From a virus, in the IMG/VR virus record IMGVR_UViG_3300007960_000062, positions 1 to 37,824 of that record: a stretch of 37,824 bases of DNA; one strand, 5' to 3'. This document shows, one piece after another, positions 32,037-37,824 of the stretch. The notes under the pieces are model-generated. The model was not told the DNA's origin. It did no database searches and saw only the letters and a program-made list of their open reading frames with translations. Positions within the stretch are counted from its first letter, which is position 1; each line of letters starts with the position of its first letter. Made by a program: the position numbers and the translations under genes.

Positions 32037-32280
32037 CCAGCGTTTCCCTCAACTCCGCGGCAGCCTTTGCCACTTCATCGGCGAGCCGACTTAGTTCCGA
32101 ACTCATCGCAGCCGCTTGCTCCTGCGTCTTGCGCAAATCAACAAACGGTCCCGGCGTATACGGCAGCCCCAAAGCGGATTGCAGCTGCCTTACTGTCTGA
32201 ACCGGGCCAGCAAGGTTTGCGCCCAATGCGGCCGCCCGCTTCGATGCTGCACGCAGTTTTTCTACGATGTCATCAGTCAG
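32026..32280 (-). CDS. Small helical protein, probable CTG start
   Basis: The frame is open upstream of the TTG at 32226. It reads LTDDIVEKLRAASKRAAALG from a CTG at 32280 that overlaps the TGA of the large terminase gene (CTGA). GGAG lies eleven bases upstream. Because neighbouring genes use NTGA overlaps and the N-terminus TDDIVEKLR is typical of small phage proteins, the CTG start (84 aa) is preferred over TTG. The product has a central LPYTPGPFVDLRK and a C-terminal coiled coil (ELSRLADEVAKAAAELRE). Its role is unknown. Confidence 0.6.
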   Translation of the reverse strand: MTDDIVEKLRAASKRAAALGANLAGPVQTVRQLQSALGLPYTPGPFVDLRKTQEQAAAMSSELSRLADEVAKAAAELRETLDAD

Positions 32281-33842
32281 AATGGCGAATACTCCGTGCC
32301 CGCATTGATCTGCCTGACGTGGCGCTCATAGTCTGCGGTGCCCACCTCGAACGGATCATAGCCTTGCGTGCTCGTTGCCGGGCGGTTCATCAGATGCTCT
32401 GGGAACAAATCGCCGCCGGCAAACGTCAGACAGAAGGCGTCGGCCTGGTTCGGTGACTTGATGCCCCGCTTCTTCATCTCGTCTTTGCTCTCGACCTTGA
32501 GCTTGCCGGAGCTTTCAACCTTGTATTTCGGGCCGACCAACTCATCCGTCAGCAAGTCCCAGGCGCGCTTTTGTTCGGGCGTCTCAGCCGGCAGGCAAAC
32601 CGCTCGACTATCAAACCACTTGCGCGCCTCGAACCACAGTTCATCCCTCAGCCGCATGTAGCGGTTGCGATCGATGCCGGGTGATTCCCCGACATTCACG
32701 CCGCGAACCGGCAAACCTAGCTCATTGAGACGGTCCACCACGCCGCCGCCCATACCGATCACATCAACGTTGATCGCGCTTGGCCGGTCATTGAGCGGTG
32801 TTTCTCGGTATTCCTTCGTCACAAGGCCGGTTGTCTGCATCAGATCCGCCTTGCGCCATTCCTTCGGCGGCTCGAGCAGCATATTGCCCCGTCGCTTTAC
32901 CAATGCAGTCGTGTCATCACCGAACCTGGCCACGTCCAGGCCCCACACGATCGCCATGCCGTTTGGCTGTACTTCCCGCCCGATCGATGCCTCAATGAGG
33001 CCCAGCGGGATAACTGCATCGTCTTCGGACTGCGGGAACTCACCAAGCACGCGAACACGGTAGACATTGCTGTCTGATCCGTGCTCGTTCGCCATATTTT
33101 TCGCGTATTGCGGCGATACTCGTGAAGATGCCCCGCAAGGCACATGATACCTTCGCCAGCCAGTACGGGCACCGTGAAAAGCCCGATGGAAGTATCCGGA
33201 AGTACGCGTCGGGTTGGCGAACATCATAACCCAAGACTTTTCCGACGAAAGCGCCCCGCCTGCCGTCTCGAAAATTATGTCATCGATGCCTGATGCCTCT
33301 TCGATCAAAAACAGCAAATTATCGCTATGGAACCCCTGCAAGGCCTCGGGTTTCTCGGGCCGCGCTGTCCGCGCCGCAGCAAAGGCTTCCGTTGGATCAG
33401 CCTTCACAACGATGCGCTCGGCGCCAACCTCCAGCATGTTGTGCAGAAACGGCGGCAGCTTGCGCCACCAATGAGCTATTTCCGCCCAAACCACATCGCG
33501 CAACTGATCCTGAGAGTTCGCAGTGATCGGCACCTTGCACGGACGCATGAACAGCAGGAACCAAAGCACCACCCAGGCTTCAACGGTTGTCTTGCCAACA
33601 CCGTGACCAGCCCGAACAGCAAACCGGCGCTGGCCATCCGTGATCGCCGCGCCGACATCCTTTAGGAACTCGCCCTGCCATAACTCTGGCCCGTTCGGCA
33701 GAACCTCGGGCAACGGAGAGCCAGGTTCCCAAGGGTGCCAGTTGTCTTCCGTGATCTCGAACAGTGCTTCAAGAACGAAGTGAAACGGCGACTTTGACCA
33801 TCTCGCTATGTTCTCGCGCCAGTCCCGATTGTATTTAGGCAA
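32277..33842 (-). CDS. terL: Terminase large subunit
   Basis: The 521-residue protein has an ATPase domain with RAGHGVGKTT (Walker A, near residues 77-86) and LLFLIEEASG (Walker B with the catalytic Glu pair, near 176-185). It has a nuclease domain with GLDVARFGDD (near 301-310), INVDVIGMGGG (near 357-367) and SPNQADAFCLTF (near 465-476). These Asp residues bind metal. The motor pumps DNA into the procapsid and cuts it. The start is TTG at 33842; AGGGG lies about 12 bases upstream, rather far, and no ATG is available until residue 99. Initiation is therefore likely weak. The gene follows the small subunit after 62 bases. Confidence 0.95.
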   Translation of the reverse strand: MPKYNRDWRENIARWSKSPFHFVLEALFEITEDNWHPWEPGSPLPEVLPNGPELWQGEFLKDVGAAITDGQRRFAVRAGHGVGKTTVEAWVVLWFLLFMRPCKVPITANSQDQLRDVVWAEIAHWWRKLPPFLHNMLEVGAERIVVKADPTEAFAAARTARPEKPEALQGFHSDNLLFLIEEASGIDDIIFETAGGALSSEKSWVMMFANPTRTSGYFHRAFHGARTGWRRYHVPCGASSRVSPQYAKNMANEHGSDSNVYRVRVLGEFPQSEDDAVIPLGLIEASIGREVQPNGMAIVWGLDVARFGDDTTALVKRRGNMLLEPPKEWRKADLMQTTGLVTKEYRETPLNDRPSAINVDVIGMGGGVVDRLNELGLPVRGVNVGESPGIDRNRYMRLRDELWFEARKWFDSRAVCLPAETPEQKRAWDLLTDELVGPKYKVESSGKLKVESKDEMKKRGIKSPNQADAFCLTFAGGDLFPEHLMNRPATSTQGYDPFEVGTADYERHVRQINAGTEYSPF

Positions 33843-33843
33843 T

Positions 33844-33905
33844 TAGACAATAAACCCCTGTTTTTGAGGTCTCAGGCCGACAATCCTGGCATTTCGCTAG
33901 ACAAT
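33844..33905. repeat. TAGACAAT/GACAAT direct repeats between terS and terL
   Basis: TAGACAAT occurs at 33844-33851 and 33898-33905, and a further GACAAT at 33879-33884. All are in the same orientation inside the 62-base gap between the terminase genes; the last one overlaps the terS stop. They could be binding sites for the small terminase or another regulator, but no evidence beyond repetition and position exists. Confidence 0.35.
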
Positions 33906-34426
33906 TAGTCATGCGCTTGATCGAAATCCGCGTCGATCGTCTGCGCTTCAAGCCGTCGCGGCGCTGTTTGCGGCGCATTCAAGCGCCTGATGAACGCCTC
34001 GAACTCTTCTGAGATCGTGACCTTGTGGTTATGATCAACGTCCTGCTTGTCGCGCCACTCGTCTTTCCTGCGGTTCTTGAGCCAGAAGATTGCCGCAGCC
34101 GTATCGGGATGAACATTCTCGATGTAGGGCGCATATACTGGCTCTTCCGAGCCTGCAGGCATGAATATCTTAACCGCCTCGCGCTGAAAGCCTACAGCCT
34201 TCTGATACAATGACCTTTCCACTCGATCATTGGCCTCTTCCTTGGCAACTTTTACGGCCCGACAAAACTCGGCATGCTGGGATTGCCAGCGCTCGATTGT
34301 TCTGACGGAAACTTCGAAGAAATCTGCCAAATCCGCATCTGTTGCTCCCAACAAACAGAGCTTGGCGGCCTGCTTTGCCATACTCTTTTCGTACTTTGGT
34401 GGCCTGCCTCCTGGGCCTCTAGGCAT
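33905..34426 (-). CDS. terS: Terminase small subunit
   Basis: The 173-residue protein starts MPRGPGGRPPKYEKSM. It has a helix-turn-helix (LGATDADLADFFEVSVRTIE) followed by RWQSQHAEFCRAVKVAKEEA and NDRVERSLYQKAVGF, the usual pattern of small terminases. Then comes a helical oligomerisation part with AAIFWLKNRRKDEW. It binds the packaging site on phage DNA and recruits the large subunit. GGAG lies seven bases upstream, inside the terminal codons of the GIY-YIG gene that overlaps it by eight bases. Confidence 0.9.
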   Translation of the reverse strand: MPRGPGGRPPKYEKSMAKQAAKLCLLGATDADLADFFEVSVRTIERWQSQHAEFCRAVKVAKEEANDRVERSLYQKAVGFQREAVKIFMPAGSEEPVYAPYIENVHPDTAAAIFWLKNRRKDEWRDKQDVDHNHKVTISEEFEAFIRRLNAPQTAPRRLEAQTIDADFDQAHD

Positions 34427-35015
34427 GTCTCATCTCCTGTATGAAGCCGTAGCCTCGCTTCACAGCCTCTATGGCCAGCGCTATAGACGACCACCGATCG
34501 GGAGTAACGTTAGCTGATCTTAGCCAGGCACATACATTTCCCATGCCCTTGTAAACCGGATACACCTTTTGGTAAGCAATCTCCCATCGGTCACCTTCAC
34601 CGGGCAGTGAATTTGACAAATTCACCCTACCAATCAGCCCTATGACAAGACGCTCGAGCGTCAACGCCTGTCTTGACGATAGGCCTTTCATCAGGATCAC
34701 CGGCACTGGTTCCAAGCCGTTTTCAATCAGATCTCGAATTGCCTTATATTTTTTCAACCCCGACACATGCCCTCGTCGCACGTCCCTGACGTGGTGGAAC
34801 ATACGTCTTCCCGTTCCCTTGCCTACATAGATGATTTTACCCATGTCCGGAGACAGCAGGGCATACACATACGAGCCTTCAAGGGGAGGGGATCGATACA
34901 GGGTTTGCCCGGTGCACAGAGCAGAGTTGAGAGCATCCCATGTTTGAACGTAACTGTTCAGGAAATGCCTCAATATCTGCGCTTCGCCTTGGGCTTTGTC
35001 CTGTACCTTAGCCAT
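34419..35015 (-). CDS. GIY-YIG homing endonuclease upstream of terS
   Basis: The 198-residue protein has GSYVYALLSPDMGKIIYVGKG at about residues 47-67, the GIY...YIG pattern with YVYAL and YVGKG. It is followed by GRRMFHHVRDVRRG with the basic residues, and later ALTLERLVIGLIGRVNLSN, where the conserved Glu and Asn lie. It is a free-standing nuclease that probably promotes its own spread. Its final codons (QEM) contain the GGAG used to translate terS. AAGG precedes its own ATG. Confidence 0.87.
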   Translation of the reverse strand: MAKVQDKAQGEAQILRHFLNSYVQTWDALNSALCTGQTLYRSPPLEGSYVYALLSPDMGKIIYVGKGTGRRMFHHVRDVRRGHVSGLKKYKAIRDLIENGLEPVPVILMKGLSSRQALTLERLVIGLIGRVNLSNSLPGEGDRWEIAYQKVYPVYKGMGNVCAWLRSANVTPDRWSSIALAIEAVKRGYGFIQEMRHA

Positions 35016-35025
35016 TTGGGTTGCC

Positions 35026-35343
35026 TTACGGGTTGAGCTTTGGGCTTCCGAGGTTCTTCAGGGCGTCTATGATCTCGTCCGCGTTCGCCGGCTTGGATAC
35101 GTCAACAAGCTGCTCTGACACGGTTTTGTCTGCGATGGCGTGCGGATTGTATTCCTCGACCTTATAATCTGGATGATCGGCACCGGTTTTGATGTTGGCC
35201 AGCTCTGCCGGCGTCCATTGCTGCACTTTGGAGACGTGGATATCGTATTCCTTGAACAGACGCTTGATCATGCCCGTTGCTGTTTGGGTGTCATGCTCTT
35301 TGGCAATGGCGATGATCTGGGGGATGAGGTCAACTGCTGGCAT
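35026..35343 (-). CDS. Small phage protein, unknown function
   Basis: The ATG at 35343 (MPAVDLIPQIIAIA) is preferred because GGAAGG lies eight bases upstream; a longer frame starts at 35394. The 105-residue protein has helices (LIPQIIAIAKEHDTQTATGM, VQQWTPAELANIKTG) and a C-terminal DEIIDALKNLGSPKL. It lies before the terminase genes and may take part in packaging or be an ORFan. No family is recognised. Confidence 0.68.
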   Translation of the reverse strand: MPAVDLIPQIIAIAKEHDTQTATGMIKRLFKEYDIHVSKVQQWTPAELANIKTGADHPDYKVEEYNPHAIADKTVSEQLVDVSKPANADEIIDALKNLGSPKLNP

Positions 35344-35381
35344 TGTCTTTGCCTTCCCAGGAAACAACCCGATTTCAAGCC

Positions 35382-35465
35382 CTATCCAAGGCATCCCAGT
35401 CCGCGGTCATGCTCTGCCATGTTCATAATGGCGTCAGCTAGGGCGGTGATTTGGTTCTCGTTCAC
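35382..35465 (-). CDS. Possible 27-codon gene
   Basis: GTG at 35465 follows GAGG by nine bases. The frame encodes NENQITALADAIMNMAEHDR and stops at 35382. It overlaps the 49-aa gene at 35434-35583 in another frame. The helical sequence is plausible for a phage microprotein, but overlap and size make it uncertain. The bases 35344-35381, up to the next gene, hold that gene's SD only. Confidence 0.35.
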   Translation of the reverse strand: MNENQITALADAIMNMAEHDRGLGCLG

Positions 35466-35583
35466 GTTTGCGGTCCTCTACACATATGCTTCTGTGTGTT
35501 CCGGCTTTCATAAATTCTCGTAGCGCTTCGGCGTGTTCACGTCTTGCGGCAAGTAGAGCGCGGGTTAATTCGGTGACTTTCAC
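35434..35583 (-). CDS. Small basic protein (49 aa)
   Basis: GTG at 35583 overlaps the TGA of the Cys-rich gene (GTGA). The product starts VKVTELTRALLAARREHAEA, a charged helix, and ends in a very basic tail (DRKREREPNHRPS). The exact overlap supports translation. No family is known. Confidence 0.52.
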   Translation of the reverse strand: MKVTELTRALLAARREHAEALREFMKAGTHRSICVEDRKREREPNHRPS

Positions 35584-35744
35584 GTCTGCTGGCCTTCGCA
35601 GATTTTGAATTTATCAATCGAGCACTGGTCTTTGGCGTTTACCTTGTGCCGGCCGATTTCGCAGATGCCGGCATGTGGAGGCGTGGTGCCTATGCCCTGG
35701 TAGCGGGTGCAATCGCGGCAGTTCGGAAGCCAATTACTATTCAT
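35580..35744 (-). CDS. Small cysteine-rich protein (54 aa)
   Basis: The ATG at 35744 (MNSNWLPNCRDCTRYQG) begins a 54-residue protein with cysteines at about positions 9, 12, 28, 41 and 50. These include a CxxC and IDKFKICEG, so a zinc site or disulfide-stabilised fold is likely. The SD-like AGGA lies inside the last codons of the HNH-AP2 gene that ends four bases upstream. Comparable small Cys-rich proteins occur in phages, but no function is known. Confidence 0.65.
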   Translation of the reverse strand: MNSNWLPNCRDCTRYQGIGTTPPHAGICEIGRHKVNAKDQCSIDKFKICEGQQT

Positions 35745-35748
35745 TCGT

Positions 35749-36264
35749 CTACGCGGTCCTTGCAAAATCACCGTGATATTTCTTCGCTGCTGCGCAGTAC
35801 ACTTGATAGGCTTCCGCTGCACTATCAAAGCGTCCTAAATGGATTTGTTTCCCGTGCACCGTCACCTTAGCCTGGAACTTATTCCTCGTTCGGTCCCATG
35901 AAACCCCCTTGTACCCTGACGTGTTTGCAGCTTTCAGCGGCACATTCCACAGGTTCTGTGAACGCGTTGCCTCCCTCAAGTTGCAAATCCGATTATCTGC
36001 GCGGTCCCCGTTGACATGGTCAATGCAAAACCGCGGAAAACGACCATGTACGTAGAACCAGGCCAGCCGATGCGCAAGATATCTCGTGCCGCGAAACCCT
36101 ATCCTTACGTAACCGTTCGAAGGGCTAACATTCTTGAGAGGCACACCAAGCACTAGGGCGTTAGCCGATCTTCCGTTTTCGTTGCGATACCTACGTATCC
36201 AAGAAAATTCACCAGTTTCCGGGTCATACTTGAGGTGACGCCGGAGATCGTCGAGATCAATCAT
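35749..36264 (-). CDS. HNH homing endonuclease with AP2 domain (second copy)
   Basis: The 171-residue protein has LKYDPETGEFSWIR, YLAHRLAWFYVHG, IDHVNGDRADNRICNLRE and SGYKGVSWDRTRNKFQAKV. It ends HGDFARTA, the same architecture as the protein at 30064-30591. The two are clearly homologous yet well diverged in most positions. The ATG at 36264 overlaps the preceding stop by eight bases. Its terminal codons again supply the SD region for the next gene. Confidence 0.9.
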   Translation of the reverse strand: MIDLDDLRRHLKYDPETGEFSWIRRYRNENGRSANALVLGVPLKNVSPSNGYVRIGFRGTRYLAHRLAWFYVHGRFPRFCIDHVNGDRADNRICNLREATRSQNLWNVPLKAANTSGYKGVSWDRTRNKFQAKVTVHGKQIHLGRFDSAAEAYQVYCAAAKKYHGDFARTA

Positions 36265-36655
36265 CTCTTTCAGCTTGCCTCGCTTCGACCTCTAGTGGGG
36301 ATCGACGATAACCATAGCGGATGTAGTACCACACGATTTTGGCAGACCAAAGACAAAGACCATCACGATCGATTTGGCGGATGTGCTGGCGTTCGTGGCG
36401 GATGAGCCAGTCCTGGTCCCAGTAATCAGGATGAATGTAGACGGTTCGGTTGGGCAGTGTCAGGCCGGCAAAACCGGTGAGATCGAAGAACCATGTGAGG
36501 ATGCGGCCGGACCTGTATGTGGGGTAATCGTCCTGTTCTTTCGCCTCTCGCACGTTGAATGAGAGATCGCGATTAACGCTGACCTCGTATTCCTCTGGAT
36601 GGTTCACGAAGATAAGAAAATCCCATATGTCATGCTGGCGTGCGGGCTCGTTCAT
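36257..36655 (-). CDS. Small zincin-like metallopeptidase protein
   Basis: The 132-residue protein contains WLIRHERQHIRQIDRDG, an HExxH-type motif (HERQH) at about residues 86-90. Downstream are YGYRRSPLEVEARQAE, with a Glu that could be the third zinc ligand. The N-terminal part is strand-rich (YEVSVNRDLSFNV). Such short zincins are common in phages and may act on host or virion proteins, but they could be inactive binders. The start overlaps the end of the previous gene by 26 bases; AAAGG lies nine bases before it. Confidence 0.72.
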   Translation of the reverse strand: MNEPARQHDIWDFLIFVNHPEEYEVSVNRDLSFNVREAKEQDDYPTYRSGRILTWFFDLTGFAGLTLPNRTVYIHPDYWDQDWLIRHERQHIRQIDRDGLCLWSAKIVWYYIRYGYRRSPLEVEARQAERDD

Positions 36656-36812
36656 CGGCTCTGACCTTTTGGATCAGCTTGAAAACGCGATCGGCGATGT
36701 CGGCTTTGTCTTCTTTGGGAACGCCGCCGCGGGCCATGCGGCCGATTTCGCCCTTGAGGTCGATGTTGAACACGTCAATGACGACCTGCTTGGCCAATTC
36801 CATATCGTTCAT
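36630..36812 (-). CDS. Small helical protein (60 aa)
   Basis: The ATG at 36812 overlaps the upstream TGA (ATGA). The product begins MNDMELAKQVVIDVFNIDLK. It is a charged helical protein with a basic, Gly-containing middle (RMARGGVPKEDK) and ends RADERARTPA. No family is recognised. It belongs to the compact group of small genes at the beginning of the late operon. Confidence 0.62.
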   Translation of the reverse strand: MNDMELAKQVVIDVFNIDLKGEIGRMARGGVPKEDKADIADRVFKLIQKVRADERARTPA

Positions 36813-37003
36813 CCGAACTTGATCCTACCCTGCAGGAAGGCCCAGGCGGCGGCGAAGTACAGCAGATTGAGCGGCGGCATGGTCGGGACCATCGGGATGC
36901 GAACGCCGTAGGCTTGCGCGATCGTCACGACAAAAATCAGCAACAGAGTGATGGATACCGCCTGCTGGATCAGCGTCATGATCTGGCTGAAGTTGATGGT
37001 CAT
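36809..37003 (-). CDS. Small membrane protein with two helices
   Basis: The ATG at 37003 (MTINFSQIM) follows GAGGT by six bases, an excellent site. The 64-residue product has two hydrophobic helices, about residues 15-32 (SITLLLIFVVTIAQAYG) and 44-60 (LNLLYFAAAWAFLQG), and a short basic tail. Two-helix small membrane proteins may be holin-like, exclusion or assembly factors; the location far from the endolysin argues against a classical holin. A 14-bp inverted repeat lies in its leader. Confidence 0.7.
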   Translation of the reverse strand: MTINFSQIMTLIQQAVSITLLLIFVVTIAQAYGVRIPMVPTMPPLNLLYFAAAWAFLQGRIKFG

Positions 37004-37019
37004 TCTTACCTCATGAAGC

Positions 37020-37089
37020 ATTCGCCCGCGCCCGTGTCCGGGAGTGCCACTATGGGCTATCAGCGATTGTGCGGAGGGCGCGGGCGAAT
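37020..37089. repeat. 14-bp perfect inverted repeat in the leader of the two-helix gene
   Basis: ATTCGCCCGCGCCC at 37020-37033 is the exact reverse complement of 37076-37089, with a 42-base loop. It fills nearly the whole gap between the genes ending at 37091 and starting at 37003 and stops about five bases before the SD. It could fold as a leader RNA structure, a protein-binding operator or a terminator without a T-run. No gene lies in the loop. Confidence 0.55.
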
Positions 37090-37090
37090 T

Positions 37091-37297
37091 TCAGTGATAC
37101 TCGATTGATGAGGTTGCTGTTTGCAGATGGATCAGCAACACGGCGAGACCATATGCGCGTTGATAGCTCAGTAGTGCGTCGAACTCAGCGCAACAATCCT
37201 CTGTCAGTCTGCGGTCTAGGTCGATCAGGCGCTTTGCTCTTTGAGCGTCCGCGATTATGCGGTCAAGCTCTGCCGAAAGTGCCTGCCGGGGGGTCAT
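37091..37297 (-). CDS. Small phage protein, first gene of the late operon
   Basis: The ATG at 37297 (MTPRQALSAELDRII) with CGGAA seven bases upstream gives 68 residues. A longer frame with a TTG start at 37396 is possible but lacks a good site. The product is helical (DAQRAKRLIDLDRRLTEDC) with a Leu/Ile-rich later part (AYGLAVLLIHLQTATS). No family is recognised. It is the first phage gene next to the host-like sequence on the right. The bases 37298-37439 contain no other gene, only the promoter candidate. Confidence 0.6.
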   Translation of the reverse strand: MTPRQALSAELDRIIADAQRAKRLIDLDRRLTEDCCAEFDALLSYQRAYGLAVLLIHLQTATSSIEYH

Positions 37298-37416
37298 TGG
37301 TATTTCCGAAGTTTGGGCGCAATACCCTAATGTGGCCAATGCGAGTGTTGGCCGGGGTGCTCCGGGACCTACGCTTACGAGGTCCAAATCAGTCAAGCAT
37401 CATCCCTTGAGAAGAT

Positions 37417-37445
37417 CAGATACCACAGTGCATTGATTTGCTCAA
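37417..37445 (-). promoter_or_regulatory. Candidate sigma70-type promoter for the late operon
   Basis: On the minus strand TTGAGC (37445-37440) is separated by 17 bases from TATCTG (37422-37417), with TGG immediately before the latter as an extended -10. The matches to consensus are only moderate. It would start transcripts just before the first small late gene. Its -35 overlaps the stem of the adjacent hairpin. Position is the main support. Confidence 0.25.
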
Positions 37446-37482
37446 TCAACATGCTGGATTTGATGTTGATTGAGCTTTTTTT
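37440..37482 (+). terminator. Strong hairpin with T-run at the phage/host junction
   Basis: GCTCAATCAACAT at 37440-37452 pairs perfectly with ATGTTGATTGAGC at 37463-37475, and seven T follow on the plus strand. Read on the minus strand, the A-run comes before the stem and the T-run is absent. Thus it is a complete terminator only for plus-strand transcription, although the only nearby genes are minus-strand. It may be a former bidirectional terminator behind the porin gene whose distal side was replaced at integration. Confidence 0.65.
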
Positions 37483-37488
37483 GTCACA

Positions 37489-37824
37489 TCAGAACCGGAT
37501 ACGAGCCCCGCCAACGATCACCGTGGCATCATCGACAACGCCAGGAGCCGCACCGTCGAGGTCGTATTTGCGGCCTGATAGATAAACCTCCATGGCTGCC
37601 GGGTCGATCGCTTGGACGATACCGCCGCCCCAATAGTCATCCACGCCCTTAATTTCGATCCGACCATATTCCGCAAAAAGCGTTGTCTTGCCCATGGCGG
37701 AAAGTTTCTGCTCGAAGCCCAATCTGCCGTGATAGCCGCGTAGCTCTTCGCCCATGGCCTGGATGCGTCCGGCTGAGCCTGAAACGAACAGACCGGTCGG
37801 CACGTGCATGATGCTGGCCGAACC
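37489..37824 (-). CDS. Outer-membrane porin-like protein, C-terminal part (continues beyond window)
   Basis: The frame is open to the window edge and ends with TGA at 37489-37491. Visible strands such as GYHGRLGFEQKL, TTLFAEYGRIE, WGGGIVQAID, AAMEVYLSGRKYD and ATVIVGGARIRF alternate polar and hydrophobic residues. The protein ends in Phe, the recognition signal for beta-barrel insertion. This fits the last strands of an alphaproteobacterial porin, presumably chromosomal. Phage-borne porins exist (lysogenic conversion), so a phage origin is not entirely excluded. The N-terminal part is outside the window. Confidence 0.78.
   Translation of the reverse strand, partial: GSASIMHVPTGLFVSGSAGRIQAMGEELRGYHGRLGFEQKLSAMGKTTLFAEYGRIEIKGVDDYWGGGIVQAIDPAAMEVYLSGRKYDLDGAAPGVVDDATVIVGGARIRF

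Noticed and set aside
37297-37396. TTG-started N-terminal extension of the first late gene
   Set aside because: It lacks an SD and the added residues (Gly/Pro-rich) look unlike the helical rest; kept only as an alternative start.
1-37824. CRISPR arrays, tRNA or rRNA genes, insertion sequences
   Set aside because: No regularly spaced repeats, cloverleaf-like sequences or transposase genes were recognised on either strand; a tRNA scan could still find a weak candidate.
1-37824. Integrase and repressor expected for a prophage
   Set aside because: No protein with tyrosine or serine recombinase motifs or a CI-like repressor is present; they are presumably left of the window.

Overview
The window is almost entirely one podovirus-type (short-tailed, T7-like morphogenesis) prophage in what is probably an alphaproteobacterium. 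Positions 1 to about 37,400 are phage. The right edge (37,489 onward, minus strand) is the C-terminal end of an outer-membrane porin-like gene that looks chromosomal and ends in the terminal Phe typical of beta-barrels. No integrase, repressor or replication gene is visible, so the rest of the phage (early and integration functions) should lie to the left of position 1. The gene order recalls temperate podoviruses of the Bordetella BPP-1 type, but no reverse transcriptase or diversity-generating cassette was found.

Layout. (a) 1-2,635, mostly plus strand: early or accessory small genes. These are the tail of an HNH nuclease, a DUF2493 (SLOG-like) protein, a protein with a cytosine-methyltransferase-like PPC motif, a zinc-ribbon protein and a DUF551 protein, many sharing an AGGCCC-type ribosome binding site. 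(b) 2,643-6,353, minus strand: a tightly overlapped lysis block with an amidase endolysin carrying a membrane-spanning C-terminus, an embedded i-spanin/o-spanin pair and several small membrane proteins. (c) 6,405-7,049, plus strand: a free-standing HNH-type endonuclease interrupting the late operon. (d) 7,037-25,223, minus strand: tail fibre and its DUF4376 partner, three very large virion/ejection proteins (948, 1737 and 967 aa), a gp14-like small internal protein, and gp12- and gp11-like tail tube proteins. (e) 25,256-30,064: a structural protein, major capsid protein, scaffold, Bbp19-like protein and portal. (f) 30,064-37,297: small proteins, a gp13-like DUF2833 protein, large and small terminase, and several tiny overlapping genes. 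Homing endonucleases (two HNH-AP2, one GIY-YIG) are wedged directly before the portal gene, the small terminase gene and a Cys-rich gene.

The late genes are read right to left as one compact transcription unit, from terminase to lysis. Most junctions are ATGA, GTGA, TGATG or TAATG overlaps. The most remarkable gene is the 1737-aa protein at 12,561-17,774. It resembles the polyvalent proteins delivered by some phages with their DNA: it combines a hydrophobic N-terminal segment, a ParB/DdrB-like domain, a polymerase-beta-type nucleotidyltransferase motif, a zincin-like HEEIH motif and two separated ADP-ribosyltransferase-like cassettes. A plus-strand 96-codon gene at its 5' side looks like an inserted moron. 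Other notable points are three homing endonucleases whose last codons carry the Shine-Dalgarno sequence of the essential gene behind them, several long perfect inverted repeats, and a probable phage/host junction at a terminator-like hairpin.

All domain names come from motif recognition by eye; no database search was run.
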